A DNA stretch of 64,000 bases from Vibrio orientalis CIP 102891 = ATCC 33934 (GCF_000176235.1 NZ_ACZV01000005.1:2108001-2172000); one strand, 5' to 3'. Positions 8,025-17,185 are shown, numbered from the stretch's first letter. Notes: generated from the letters alone by a model not told the origin. A program made the numbers and translations.

Positions 8025-10883
8025 CTAACGGATGATTTCAAGCTCTTCTATCGGAATATGCAAACTTTCTAGTTGCGGTTTCAGCGTTTTCTTATCCCCT
8101 ACAACGATAATTTGGTAGTCATCAGGGTTAAACCACTTACTTGCTAGTCCATCAAGGGTTGGCTTTTGGACCGATTCAACAATCTCATTGCGTTGCTTCA
8201 GGTAATCTTCATCCAAGCTATAAGCTAAAATACTATTAAGTAGCCCTGCTTTCTGTGAAGGCGTTTCATATTTTAGTGCATCTTGTTGACCGACTGCTAA
8301 GCGTAAAAATTTCATTTCATCGTCAGTCATTCCACTCTCACTGTATTGCGCCAGCTCTTTCTTCATTTCAAGAATCGATGGAATCGTCGAGTCTGCGCGT
8401 ACTTGAGCAGAGTAAACAATCGCTCCCACTTCTCTATTAGACGCTAAATAACCGCTAGCACCATAAGTGTAACCTTTGTCCTCTCTGAGGTTTTGGTTGA
8501 TGCGGCTATTGAAGTTACCCGCGAGATTAAAGTTCGCTAGCTGAGTAAGGTAAACTTCACCAGTGGCATCAAACGGCAGGCCTTGACGGACCATACGCAC
8601 AACGCTCTGCGGAGCTCCCGGTTTATCAACTAGGAAGATTTTCTGCTGAGCAAGGGGCTTCACTAGTTGAGGCCTTAATAGCGGCGCAATTTCTCCCTGC
8701 CAAGCATCGATAAAGGCCAGTTCTTGTTTAATTTGGCGCTTAGAGATGTCACCAACAACAACAATTTGTGCGCCTTGTGGTGTGTAATGCTGTTTGTAGA
8801 AAGCTTTAACATCATCAAGCGTCAACTTAGCGACTGAGGCTTCGGTACCATCCGTTGGACGCTGATAAACAGAGCCTGAGAAGAGTACTTGGCGTGTTGC
8901 TTGAGATGCTAACCAGCTTGGTTTTTGATGCTGATAGACCAAGCCTTCCAGCATCTGCTTCTGGATTCGCTCAAAATCTTGCTCGCGGAACGCTGGCTTG
9001 AAGAGTATTTCCTCAACCAACGTTAGGGTTTCGGTGAGGTTCTTCTCTAAACTTGATACTGAAATACTAGTGGTATAGTTACCTGCATTAATCGAGATAC
9101 TACTACCAAGTGTATTTAGCTGAGCTTCGAGTTCTTCTAGCGATGAATCTGACGTCGCTTCTTGCATCATTGCCGCTGTCAGATTCGCTAAGCCTTCTTT
9201 ACCACTCTGTACATAGCGTTCACCTGCTGGGAAGCTGATCTCTAGCTGCACAGTTGGCGTTTCAGAACTGACAGTCCCGAGTAACTCAGCGCCATTATCG
9301 AAATATAAGCGATAGAGTTCTGGCATCTGCGCTTTCACCCCTTCCGCCACTTCTGGCATCACTGAGCGGTCAAAATCATCGCTTGCTTTACGATACGCTA
9401 ATTGATCGTCGGTGATTTTTTGGTATTCCGGTAGCGTTCGTGGTGGCGTAACAAAATTGGCCGGCGCTGCGGCTAGCTCAGTTTTTCCACGAGGAACCAC
9501 GCTTAGCGCGACCTTATGATGGCCATTGACGTAAGTTTTATAGGCATCCATTACTGATTCAGGGGTAACGGAGCGAATCTGCTCTAATTGCGACTGAATT
9601 CGATCTGGCGTATTGAAGAAGGTTTCATTCGACGCCAACTGTGACACTTTGCCACGTACACTTTGCAAGGCGAAAACGGCATTGGCTTCGGCCATTCCTG
9701 TGATCTGCTCAAGTCGCTTATCATCCACACCTTTTGCTTCAAATTCAGCTAACGTCTGCATTAATTCTTGGTAGAGAGGCTTCAACGCCCCTTTCTCACC
9801 AGACGGCGCCATTGCATAAACATAGAAAGTACATGACAACTCAGTACAATCTTGAAATGCACCCGCATCGACCGCTTTTTGCGTTTTAACTAATTTTTGA
9901 TAGAGCAAGCTGTTGGCACCGCTCCCTAATACATTGGCTAACGCATTGAGTGACGCTTGCTCCTCAGCACCGTTATATTTCGTTGGCCAACCAATCATTA
10001 ACATTGGCTGTTGAATACGGTCTTCAAGCGTGACGTAGCGATCTTCCGACAAGCTAGCAGGTTGCTTTGGCGCTTGCTCAACTTCTGGACCCGTTGGAAT
10101 TGAACCAAAGTACTTACTCACCCACTCCAAGGTTTGTTCGGTGTCGATATCACCACCAATGGTCAATACCGCATTATTTGGCCCGTACCAGCGTAAGAAG
10201 AAGGCTTTAAGATCATTCACATCGACACGATCAAGATCCTCGACATAACCAATGGTCTGCCACGAATACGGATGACCTTCTGGATACATCGCTTCACCCA
10301 TTTTTTCCCACATCAAACCATAAGGGCGGTTATCGTAGTTCTGGGCACGTTCGTTTTTGACCGTATCGCGCTGAATCTCAAACTTACGCTGTGAAACTGC
10401 ATCGAGTAAGAAGCCCATACGATCAGACTCTAGCCACAACATTTTCTCTAGCTGGTTCGACGGAACCGTTTCAAAGTAATTGGTACGGTCACGATTTGTC
10501 GTACCATTTAACGTACCGCCAGCCTCAGTAATGATCTTGAAGTGCTGTTGATCACCAACGTTTTCACTGCCTTGAAACATCATATGTTCAAAAAAGTGGG
10601 CAAAACCTGATTTACCGACTTGCTCGCGAGCCGAACCGACGTGATAAGTCACATCGACATGGACCAAAGGATCTGAGTGATCGGGAGATAAAATAACGGT
10701 TAAACCATTGTCGAGCTCATACTTAGAGTATGGAATCATCGCCTTACCGGGTTGAGCATCCACTTCTTCAACAAGTGTTACGCCTTCCGGTAGAGAGGAA
10801 AAAAATGGAACTGAAGGTAGGTTATTCGAAGCACAACCATAAAGTGCGACAAGAGAAAATGCACCAAGCCAAATCTTTCTCAT
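8025..10883 (-). CDS. M16 family zinc metallopeptidase, lipoprotein, double domain
   Basis: The 952-residue protein has a lipoprotein signal (lipobox LYGCAS, Cys near residue 17) and two tandem M16 halves. The N-terminal half has the inverted zinc motif HFFEHMMF (about residue 97) with the downstream E of the NERAQNYD region. The C-terminal half (from about 510) lacks the motif, as is normal for the inactive partner domain of pitrilysin-like clamshell enzymes. Members degrade short peptides in the periplasm or process envelope proteins; the substrate is unknown. A good ribosome-binding site (AAGGGGATGTC) precedes the ATG. It is the last gene of a three-gene minus-strand unit. Confidence 0.92.
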   Translation of the reverse strand: MRKIWLGAFSLVALYGCASNNLPSVPFFSSLPEGVTLVEEVDAQPGKAMIPYSKYELDNGLTVILSPDHSDPLVHVDVTYHVGSAREQVGKSGFAHFFEHMMFQGSENVGDQQHFKIITEAGGTLNGTTNRDRTNYFETVPSNQLEKMLWLESDRMGFLLDAVSQRKFEIQRDTVKNERAQNYDNRPYGLMWEKMGEAMYPEGHPYSWQTIGYVEDLDRVDVNDLKAFFLRWYGPNNAVLTIGGDIDTEQTLEWVSKYFGSIPTGPEVEQAPKQPASLSEDRYVTLEDRIQQPMLMIGWPTKYNGAEEQASLNALANVLGSGANSLLYQKLVKTQKAVDAGAFQDCTELSCTFYVYAMAPSGEKGALKPLYQELMQTLAEFEAKGVDDKRLEQITGMAEANAVFALQSVRGKVSQLASNETFFNTPDRIQSQLEQIRSVTPESVMDAYKTYVNGHHKVALSVVPRGKTELAAAPANFVTPPRTLPEYQKITDDQLAYRKASDDFDRSVMPEVAEGVKAQMPELYRLYFDNGAELLGTVSSETPTVQLEISFPAGERYVQSGKEGLANLTAAMMQEATSDSSLEELEAQLNTLGSSISINAGNYTTSISVSSLEKNLTETLTLVEEILFKPAFREQDFERIQKQMLEGLVYQHQKPSWLASQATRQVLFSGSVYQRPTDGTEASVAKLTLDDVKAFYKQHYTPQGAQIVVVGDISKRQIKQELAFIDAWQGEIAPLLRPQLVKPLAQQKIFLVDKPGAPQSVVRMVRQGLPFDATGEVYLTQLANFNLAGNFNSRINQNLREDKGYTYGASGYLASNREVGAIVYSAQVRADSTIPSILEMKKELAQYSESGMTDDEMKFLRLAVGQQDALKYETPSQKAGLLNSILAYSLDEDYLKQRNEIVESVQKPTLDGLASKWFNPDDYQIIVVGDKKTLKPQLESLHIPIEELEIIR

Positions 10884-10892
10884 GACATCCCC

Positions 10893-11354
10893 TTAAAAGA
10901 ATCCGTAAAAAATTGCTGCTAGAGCAGTATAACGCAGCGCTTTACCGATTAAGATCAACCAAAAACATGGCCAAAAGCGCATACGAAGCCATCCAGCGGC
11001 TAAACATAACGGGTCGCCAATCACAGGCAACCAACTAAAAATTAAAGACCAATAGCCGTATTTATTCAGCCACTTTAGAGCTTTATGACCATGTTTTTCA
11101 TTTTGAGTTCGATTTGGTAGCCATAAGCCTAGCCAATAGTTGGTCAAGCCACCTAAGGTATTACCTAAGGTGGCAACTAAAATGATCATAAAAGTGGAGT
11201 ATTGGTTTAAGCTGAGAGTCGCAATTAAACTGGCCTCAGAACCGCCGGGCAGCAAGGTAGCACTCAGGAAACCGCTAAAAAACAGTACCCAAAGTGCGGA
11301 ATCAGAAAACCATAAAGCGAAGGATTCAAAAGCGCTATTAAACGCTTCTAGCAT
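10893..11354 (-). CDS. YqaA/DedA-like small membrane protein
   Basis: The 153-residue protein matches the YqaA branch of the DedA/SNARE-associated (VTT) superfamily: a hydrophobic N-terminus, the LLPGGSEASLIA re-entrant segment, LVATLGNTLGGLTNYWLG, and a final WLPVIGDPLCLAAGWLRM segment with three membrane spans. DedA relatives act in lipid flipping and envelope homeostasis; YqaA itself is uncharacterised. Its ATG overlaps the stop codon of the upstream oxidoreductase by seven bases and lacks its own Shine-Dalgarno, so it should be translationally coupled. The M16 gene follows 9 bases later. Confidence 0.85.
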   Translation of the reverse strand: MLEAFNSAFESFALWFSDSALWVLFFSGFLSATLLPGGSEASLIATLSLNQYSTFMIILVATLGNTLGGLTNYWLGLWLPNRTQNEKHGHKALKWLNKYGYWSLIFSWLPVIGDPLCLAAGWLRMRFWPCFWLILIGKALRYTALAAIFYGFF

Positions 11355-12298
11355 TGCATATCAAGCAAGATCTTGCCTCTCGTATGTCCCGTTTCGATTT
11401 GTCGATGAGCTTCGCTCACCTCGCTCATGGCAAATACCTGTTGGATTTCAGTTTTCACCAATCCAACACTGACCATGTACAGCAGTGCATCAAGCTGTTC
11501 CGGATTCGGATCAACCAACATTCCCGATGCTTCAAAGCCAAGCATTTTAGCCTTTTCGCAAATAAGCTCAGCACTTAAGGTCGGTACTGTGACAACTTTA
11601 CCACCATCTTTCAAGCACTTGAGAGCATCAAGTGCGGCATCGCCACCAACTAAATCAATAAGCACATCTGCTTCTTCAACGCGTTCTGAAACCGGCGCAA
11701 ATTGATAATTCACAGCATGAGCCCCTAACGTCGCCATATAATCTAGGTTCGCTTCACTACATGTCGTAAAGACTTCCGCTTTAGCAGCAACGGCAACTTG
11801 AATTGCGATATGGCCTACACCACCGGCACCAGCTAGAATAAGGACGCGATCCCCTTCATTAACACCCGCTTTGTCTAACGCTTGTAGTGCCGTTTGTCCT
11901 GCAAGAGGAAGCGCTGCCGCCGCCTCGAGGGTAATAGAATCTGGTACCAAACTAAGTGCACTTTCAGGTACTGAGATATACTGGCTATAGCCTCCACCTA
12001 CTAATGGAAAACCGATAAAGCCTGCGACGTTGTCGCCAACACAAAAACGCTCAGCACCTTGACCTAGAGTGATCACCTCACCTGAAATATCATAACCAGG
12101 CACCCATGGAAGGTTATCTTTATTTTCCGAAGCGGCCCAGCCAAGACCTGCCCGCGTTTTGACATCGATAGGATTCACACCAGCAAAGTGGACTTTAACT
12201 ATGACTTCCCCTGCTTTAGGTTGTGGCATTGAAGAAGTTTGAACAACGAGAACTTCTGGGTCTCCGAACTCAGAGATAGCGATTTGTTTGTTTTCCAT
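11348..12298 (-). CDS. MDR-superfamily NAD(P)H oxidoreductase (quinone-reductase-like)
   Basis: The 316-residue protein is a zinc-independent medium-chain dehydrogenase: a GroES-like N-terminus with HFAGVNPIDVKTRAG and VPGYDISGEV, then a Rossmann domain with AGAGGVGHIAIQVA near residue 155. The usual structural zinc cysteine cluster is absent, pointing to the quinone oxidoreductase branch. It probably reduces quinones or enones with NADPH, but the substrate cannot be read from the sequence. It leads a minus-strand unit with the YqaA-like and M16 genes, a linkage without an obvious shared pathway. Confidence 0.85.
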   Translation of the reverse strand: MENKQIAISEFGDPEVLVVQTSSMPQPKAGEVIVKVHFAGVNPIDVKTRAGLGWAASENKDNLPWVPGYDISGEVITLGQGAERFCVGDNVAGFIGFPLVGGGYSQYISVPESALSLVPDSITLEAAAALPLAGQTALQALDKAGVNEGDRVLILAGAGGVGHIAIQVAVAAKAEVFTTCSEANLDYMATLGAHAVNYQFAPVSERVEEADVLIDLVGGDAALDALKCLKDGGKVVTVPTLSAELICEKAKMLGFEASGMLVDPNPEQLDALLYMVSVGLVKTEIQQVFAMSEVSEAHRQIETGHTRGKILLDMQC

Positions 12299-12318
12299 TT
12301 CTTTTATTCCCTACCGAT

Positions 12319-12347
12319 ACAAAAAAGGGATGCGAAAGCATCCCTTT
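12319..12347 (-). terminator. Rho-independent terminator of oadGAB
   Basis: AAAGGGATGC-GAAA-GCATCCCTTT is a perfect 10-bp stem with a tetraloop, followed on the reverse strand by TTTTTTG. It lies about 75 bp past the oadB stop. Confidence 0.9.
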
Positions 12348-12420
12348 GAATATATACCATTTATTGATGACAAGTTAACCACTTGCTCTCAATTTGACCA
12401 TTAATTAACGTGAACTTTTA

Positions 12421-13551
12421 TTACCCGACAAGTGCGAGCAAGATACCTGCAGCTACCGCTGAACCTAGTACACCCGCCACGTTAGGTCCCATCGCGTGCA
12501 TAAGTAGGAAATTTTGCGGGTTAGCATCAAGACCAACCTTGTTTACAACTCGTGCAGCCATTGGTACCGCAGAAACACCTGCCGCGCCAATCAGTGGATT
12601 GATGTCTTCTTTCGAGAACTTGTTAAGTACTTTAGCCATTAATACACCGCCTGCAGTACCAATACTGAAAGCAACCGCACCTAGCGCCAAAATACCTAAT
12701 GTTTCTACATTTAAGAATTCTTCAGCTTGCAGCTTAGAGCCAACACCAAGACCGAGGAAGATGGTCACAATGTTAATCAACTCATTTTGTGCCGTTTTCG
12801 ACAAACGATCCACCACGCCAGCTTCACGCATCAAGTTACCTAAACAGAACATACCGACTAACGGTGTCGCTGAAGGCAGGAACAAGATCGTCATCAACAG
12901 TACAGCAAGTGGGAATAAGATCTTTTCCCCTTTACCAACATGACGCAACTGAGCCATCTGAATTTTACGCTCTTCAGGTGATGTCAGTGCTTTCATGATT
13001 GGTGGCTGAATAATCGGCACCAAAGCCATATAACTGTATGCCGCAACCGCAATCGCACCAAGAAGATCAGGTGATAACTTACTTGCTAAGAAGATTGCTG
13101 TCGGGCCATCCGCACCACCGATAATTGCAATCGATGCGGCATCTGGCATGCTAAATTCCATACCAGGTACGTAGTTAAGTAAGATCGCACCAAACAGTGT
13201 TGCGAAAATACCGAACTGAGCCGCAGCACCCAGCCATAGTGTTTTCGGGTTAGCGATCAAGGCACCGAAATCTGTCATCGCGCCTACGCCCATGAAGATC
13301 AGCAGTGGGAAGATACCTGACTCAATACCGACGTAATAAACGTAGTAAAGAAGTCCGCCTTCTTCGGTAAACCCTGCATTGGGAATGTTTGCGAGGATCG
13401 CACCAAAACCAATCGGCAATAACAGCAAAGGCTCAAAACCCTTGCGAATCGCCAAGAATAACAAGGCACAACCCACCAAGATCATACAGATCTGGCCAAA
13501 CTCGAAGTTAGCGATCCCTGTTTCTGACCATAAGGTCATTAATCCTTCCAT
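12421..13551 (-). CDS. oadB: Oxaloacetate decarboxylase, beta subunit (Na+ pump)
   Basis: OadB is the membrane subunit that decarboxylates carboxybiotin and exports Na+, so energy from oxaloacetate breakdown becomes a sodium gradient. The 376-residue length is usual. The conserved IIGGADGPTAIFLASKL motif (near residue 142) holds the essential Asp of the sodium site, and the C-terminal GVSAVPMAARVVNKVG and HAMGPNVAGV segments are typical of this family. About nine membrane segments are present. It follows oadA by 9 bases with a good ribosome-binding site. Confidence 0.96.
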   Translation of the reverse strand: MEGLMTLWSETGIANFEFGQICMILVGCALLFLAIRKGFEPLLLLPIGFGAILANIPNAGFTEEGGLLYYVYYVGIESGIFPLLIFMGVGAMTDFGALIANPKTLWLGAAAQFGIFATLFGAILLNYVPGMEFSMPDAASIAIIGGADGPTAIFLASKLSPDLLGAIAVAAYSYMALVPIIQPPIMKALTSPEERKIQMAQLRHVGKGEKILFPLAVLLMTILFLPSATPLVGMFCLGNLMREAGVVDRLSKTAQNELINIVTIFLGLGVGSKLQAEEFLNVETLGILALGAVAFSIGTAGGVLMAKVLNKFSKEDINPLIGAAGVSAVPMAARVVNKVGLDANPQNFLLMHAMGPNVAGVLGSAVAAGILLALVG

Positions 13552-13560
13552 GATCGCCCC

Positions 13561-15345
13561 TTACGCCAAGCTAAGCAGTGGAGCACCAACCGTCACAGAA
13601 TCACCTTCTTTGACGTGAAGATCTTGAACAATACCACCACGGGCAGCTCGTACTTCGGTTTCCATCTTCATTGCTTCAAGGATAAGGAGTACATCCCCTT
13701 CTTCCACCTGCGCACCACTTTGAACATTCACTTTAAAAATGTTACCAGCAAGAGGGGCTGGAACCATTTCAGAGTTAGCTGCCGGAGCAGCAGGTGCTGC
13801 CGCTTGAGGCGTTGCTGCTGATGGCGCAACCGAGGTTAGTTGCCCCTGAGGTCCTACTTCAACATCGTATACTTGACCATCAACCTTAACGCTGTATGCC
13901 TCAATACTACCTTGTGCAGGTTGAGCTTGTGGTGCTACCGGAGCTTCTTCTAGCCAAGGGGCTGGCTCAAATGCGTCTGGATTATGACGATTCTTAAGGA
14001 ATTTAAGGCCTACTTGTGGGAATAGCGCATAAGTCAGTACATCATCAACGGTGTCTTCCGCTAGAGAAATACCGTCTTCTTTCGCTTTGTTTAGCAGCTC
14101 ATCGGTCAGAGAGGTCATTTCCGCATCTAGAAGGTCTGCAGGGCGACAAGTAATAGCTTCCGCACCATCCAATACTTTTGCTTGTAAAGCAGCGTTAAGT
14201 TCAGCAGGTGCTGCACCATATTCGCCTTTTAGTAGGCCCGCGGTCTCTTTAGTGATGCTCTTATAACGCTCGCCCGTTAGCACGTTGATAACCGCTTGAG
14301 TGCCCACGATCTGTGAGGTTGGAGTAACGAGAGGAATGTAACCTAGATCTTCACGTACGCGAGGGATCTCTTCCAACACTTCATCCAACTTGTCTGCTGC
14401 ACCTTGCTCTTTTAGCTGGCCTTCCATATTGGTCAGCATGCCACCAGGCACTTGAGCAATCAGGATACGAGAATCAACGCCTTTCAACTGGCCCTCAAAC
14501 TTCGCATATTTCTTGCGAACTTCACGGAAGTAAGCAGCAATAGGCTCAATTTGGTCAAGCTTAAGGTTGGTATCACGCTCTGTACCTTGCAGCATAGCGA
14601 CAACCGTTTCAGTTGGCGTGTGACCGTAGGTGCAGCTCATTGATGAGATAGCGGTATCAAGAATATCAACACCCGCTTCCACTGCTTTCACGGCTGTAGC
14701 CGTAGAAAGGCCAGTTGTCGCATGACAGTGCAGCGCAAGTGGAACATCACATGACGCTTTGATACGTGAGATAAGATCTTCCGCTTCGTAAGGCTTGAGT
14801 AAGCCTGACATATCCTTAATACATAATGAGTGACAACCTAAGTCTTCAAGACGTTTCGCTAAATCAACCCATGTATCCGTGTTATGTACCGGACTTGTGG
14901 TGTAAGACAGCGTGCCTTGAGCATGAGCACCAACGTCAACCGCCGCTTTCACTGCTTTCTCAAAGTTACGTACATCATTCATCGCATCAAAGATACGAAA
15001 TACATCCATGCCGTTAGCGTGAGCACGCTCGACAAATTTTTCAACCACATCATCTGCATAGTGGCGGTAACCTAATAGGTTTTGGCCACGAAGTAGCATT
15101 TGCATTGGTGTGTTTGGCATTGCTTTTTTTAACGCACGTAGACGTTCCCAAGGGTCTTCACCTAAGAATCGAATACAAGAATCAAACGTTGCTCCGCCCC
15201 ATGTTTCTAGAGACCAGTAACCGACCTTATCCAGTTCCTCTGCGATAGGTAACATATCCTCAAGACGCATACGAGTCGCAAATAGCGATTGATGGGCGTC
15301 ACGAAGGACCACGTCCGTTAAAGCTAGTGGTTTAGACATGCTCAT
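13561..15345 (-). CDS. oadA: Oxaloacetate decarboxylase, alpha subunit (carboxyltransferase-biotin carrier)
   Basis: OadA transfers the carboxyl of oxaloacetate to its own biotin, leaving pyruvate. The 594-residue protein has an HMGL-like carboxyltransferase domain starting VVLRDAHQSLFATRMR (about residues 5-270), a conserved carboxylase domain (about 280-460), an Ala/Pro-rich linker (about 490-525, APQAQPAQ and PQAAAPAAPAANS) and a C-terminal biotinyl domain with the lipoylation-type EAMKMETE motif, whose Lys carries biotin. Two in-frame ATGs occur; the first (15345) has GGAG at close spacing. It sits between oadG and oadB in one operon. The soluble alpha subunit binds the membrane part through OadG. 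Confidence 0.97.
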   Translation of the reverse strand: MSMSKPLALTDVVLRDAHQSLFATRMRLEDMLPIAEELDKVGYWSLETWGGATFDSCIRFLGEDPWERLRALKKAMPNTPMQMLLRGQNLLGYRHYADDVVEKFVERAHANGMDVFRIFDAMNDVRNFEKAVKAAVDVGAHAQGTLSYTTSPVHNTDTWVDLAKRLEDLGCHSLCIKDMSGLLKPYEAEDLISRIKASCDVPLALHCHATTGLSTATAVKAVEAGVDILDTAISSMSCTYGHTPTETVVAMLQGTERDTNLKLDQIEPIAAYFREVRKKYAKFEGQLKGVDSRILIAQVPGGMLTNMEGQLKEQGAADKLDEVLEEIPRVREDLGYIPLVTPTSQIVGTQAVINVLTGERYKSITKETAGLLKGEYGAAPAELNAALQAKVLDGAEAITCRPADLLDAEMTSLTDELLNKAKEDGISLAEDTVDDVLTYALFPQVGLKFLKNRHNPDAFEPAPWLEEAPVAPQAQPAQGSIEAYSVKVDGQVYDVEVGPQGQLTSVAPSAATPQAAAPAAPAANSEMVPAPLAGNIFKVNVQSGAQVEEGDVLLILEAMKMETEVRAARGGIVQDLHVKEGDSVTVGAPLLSLA

Positions 15346-15370
15346 TAACTCCTTTTAATCCTTACAAATA

Positions 15371-15628
15371 CTATTTAGCTGTCGAGGTACGGTACTGATG
15401 TACCGCGGCAGAGATTGCCGCCACGACGTTTGGGCTAACAGTAGATGAAGGTGATTGAACTTTATTATTTTGATGTGGTGTAGCGATCGGCGCAGGTACT
15501 TCTTCTGGTACCAGTTTTGACATGAGCCGAACGAGATAGACAAGAATAGTGAGGAATATAAACACTACAATCATCCCTGTTAGCATCAGGGTTGCAGCGT
15601 CTACTAGCAGGCTTCCAATATTATCCAT
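15371..15628 (-). CDS. oadG: Oxaloacetate decarboxylase, gamma subunit
   Basis: OadG is the small anchor that assembles the alpha and beta subunits. This 85-residue protein has one N-terminal membrane helix (about residues 12-35, MLTGMIVVFIFLTILVYLV), a short linker and a Pro/Ser-rich tail ending VVAAISAAVHQYRTSTAK, as in other OadG proteins. It is the first gene of the operon, with AAAGGA seven bases before its ATG and a sigma70 promoter 150 bp upstream. Confidence 0.93.
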   Translation of the reverse strand: MDNIGSLLVDAATLMLTGMIVVFIFLTILVYLVRLMSKLVPEEVPAPIATPHQNNKVQSPSSTVSPNVVAAISAAVHQYRTSTAK

Positions 15629-15778
15629 TTTTGCATCCTTTCTTTGTCATCCTGACAACGGCATTAGGTGTCTTGCTAAAAACTTCATGTTTTATCACGG
15701 CAAAGCACTAACGTTTTCCACCATGGGTGGCATTCTTGTTGACAGAACATTCAATAAAATCCTGACAATAGGCTTAGG

Positions 15779-15806
15779 ATTATCTCGATTGGTTAAACTT
15801 TGTCAA
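15779..15806 (-). promoter_or_regulatory. Sigma70 promoter of oadGAB
   Basis: On the reverse strand a perfect TTGACA (15801-15806) is separated by 16 bases from GATAAT (15779-15784). The transcript would start near 15772, giving a leader of about 145 nt. The remainder of the region from 15629 to 16021 is A/T-rich and shows no further feature I can support. Confidence 0.75.
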
Positions 15807-16021
15807 TTTTGTTTAAAGGGCTATTGAGGATAAAGCACAAATCTAGGGAATTATTCGACACAGAAATCACATAAATCTGAAATATAAGATCTATCAAGCA
15901 TAAATAACTGCGAGTTTTAATGCATTTTAGTGGTCAAGGGGGACTAAGGGGAGGAACAATAAATGATATATGAAATTACTATAATAAACAGTAACTTGAA
16001 ATCAAGATGTTTAAAATATGT

Positions 16022-16063
16022 TGCTAAAATGTAAAAAGCCCTGCTGTTTCTAGCAGGGCTTTT
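16022..16063 (-). terminator. Rho-independent terminator of the tRNA cluster
   Basis: AAAAGCCCTGCT-GTTTCT-AGCAGGGCTTTT is a perfect 12-bp stem (16034-16063) followed on the reverse strand by T-rich sequence. It lies immediately after the last tRNA-Arg. Confidence 0.9.
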
Positions 16064-16070
16064 CAATAAG

Positions 16071-16147
16071 TGGCGCGTCCTGGAGGATTCGAACCTCCGA
16101 CCGCCTGGTTCGTAGCCAGGTACTCTATCCAGCTGAGCTAAGGACGC
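16071..16147 (-). tRNA. tRNA-Arg(ACG), copy 5 of the tandem block
   Basis: This 77-nt tRNA has a GCGTCCT acceptor strand, an anticodon loop CTACGAA flanked by CCTGG/CCAGG (anticodon ACG, normally modified to ICG), the T-loop GGTTCGAATCC and an encoded CCA. It is the promoter-distal member, identical to the other copies. Confidence 0.97.
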
Positions 16148-16213
16148 ACGGTTTTCGATATCAACTTGAGTCAATATCAGGATTGCCATTTATGTAAATG
16201 AAACCCTAAAGAG

Positions 16214-16290
16214 TGGCGCGTCCTGGAGGATTCGAACCTCCGACCGCCTGGTTCGTAGCCAGGTACTCTATCCAGCTGAGCTAAGGACGC
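16214..16290 (-). tRNA. tRNA-Arg(ACG), copy 4 of the tandem block
   Basis: It is identical in sequence to the neighbouring tRNA-Arg(ACG) genes. Its 66-base spacer to the next gene is almost identical to the spacer on its other side, so this 143-bp unit was duplicated recently. Confidence 0.97.
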
Positions 16291-16356
16291 GCAGTTTTCG
16301 ATATCAACTTGAGTCAATATCAGGATTGCCATTTATGTAAATGAAACCCTAAAGAG

Positions 16357-16433
16357 TGGCGCGTCCTGGAGGATTCGAACCTCCGACCGCCTGGTTCGTA
16401 GCCAGGTACTCTATCCAGCTGAGCTAAGGACGC
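16357..16433 (-). tRNA. tRNA-Arg(ACG), copy 3 of the tandem block
   Basis: It has the same 77-nt sequence as the other copies. The spacer on its promoter-proximal side begins to diverge (about 9 differences in 66), indicating an older duplication. Confidence 0.97.
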
Positions 16434-16499
16434 GCAGTTTTCGATATCGACTTACATCAATATCAGGATTTCTATTTATACAAATAAAACCCTAAAGAG

Positions 16500-16576
16500 T
16501 GGCGCGTCCTGGAGGATTCGAACCTCCGACCGCCTGGTTCGTAGCCAGGTACTCTATCCAGCTGAGCTAAGGACGC
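16500..16576 (-). tRNA. tRNA-Arg(ACG), copy 2 of the tandem block
   Basis: It has the same 77-nt sequence as the other copies. The 67-base spacer on its promoter-proximal side is the most divergent of the four. Confidence 0.97.
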
Positions 16577-16643
16577 GCAGATTTTGATATCGAAGTTCAT
16601 CAATATCAGGGTTTCTATTTTATACAAAAGAAAACCTAAAGAG

Positions 16644-16720
16644 TGGCGCGTCCTGGAGGATTCGAACCTCCGACCGCCTGGTTCGTAGCCAGGTACTCTA
16701 TCCAGCTGAGCTAAGGACGC
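16644..16720 (-). tRNA. tRNA-Arg(ACG), copy 1 of the tandem block
   Basis: It has the same 77-nt sequence as the others. A 102-base unrelated spacer separates it from tRNA-Ser upstream, marking the edge of the tandem block. Confidence 0.97.
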
Positions 16721-16822
16721 GCAATGTTCTCGAAAACGAGAAGTGCGAAGCATATCACACTTTTTATTCTTCTTAAAATCAAATAGCTCTAAAAACAAAA
16801 AAATTGACCATAGGCCAATTAA

Positions 16823-16915
16823 TGGCGGTGAGGGAGGGATTCGAACCCTCGATACGGTATCAAGCCGTATACTCCCTTAGCAGGGGAGCGCCTTCAGCCT
16901 CTCGGCCACCTCACC
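16823..16915 (-). tRNA. tRNA-Ser(GCT), second copy
   Basis: This 93-nt class II tRNA has a long variable arm. The anticodon loop CTGCTAA flanked by CTCCC/GGGAG gives GCT, reading AGC/AGU. The acceptor strands GGTGAGG and CCTCACC pair perfectly, and a CCA is encoded. Confidence 0.97.
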
Positions 16916-16940
16916 GTTTTATTCCCTGGTAAGGAAATTA

Positions 16941-17017
16941 TGGCGCGTCCTGGAGGATTCGAACCTCCGACCGCCTGGTTCGTAGCCAGGTACTCTATCC
17001 AGCTGAGCTAAGGACGC
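16941..17017 (-). tRNA. tRNA-Arg(ACG), isolated copy between the two tRNA-Ser genes
   Basis: This is a sixth copy of the 77-nt tRNA-Arg(ACG), placed between the two tRNA-Ser(GCT) genes. The flanks differ from the tandem block, which suggests that a Ser-Arg pair was duplicated separately. Confidence 0.97.
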
Positions 17018-17077
17018 GCTATGCTTTCTTGCTAAAGAAAGTTGTTTTAAAGCTCTTCAAAAGAAGAAGTGCAAGAA

Positions 17078-17170
17078 TGGCGGTGAAGGAGGGATTCGAA
17101 CCCTCGATACGGTATCAAGCCGTATACTCCCTTAGCAGGGGAGCGCCTTCAGCCTCTCGGCCACCTCACC
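17078..17170 (-). tRNA. tRNA-Ser(GCT), promoter-proximal copy
   Basis: It matches the other tRNA-Ser(GCT) except for one base in the 3' acceptor strand (CTTCACC instead of CCTCACC), which replaces a G-C pair by G-U. It is the first gene of the cluster, downstream of csrA as in enterobacteria (csrA-serV-argV). Confidence 0.97.
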
Positions 17171-17185
17171 GTCTTGCGGAGGCAC

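Noticed and set aside
15944..16798. Open frames with a repeated SLAQLDRVPGYEPGGRRFESS segment
   Set aside because: They are antisense or same-strand translations of tandem tRNA-Arg genes; the repeat reflects identical tRNAs, not a repeat protein.
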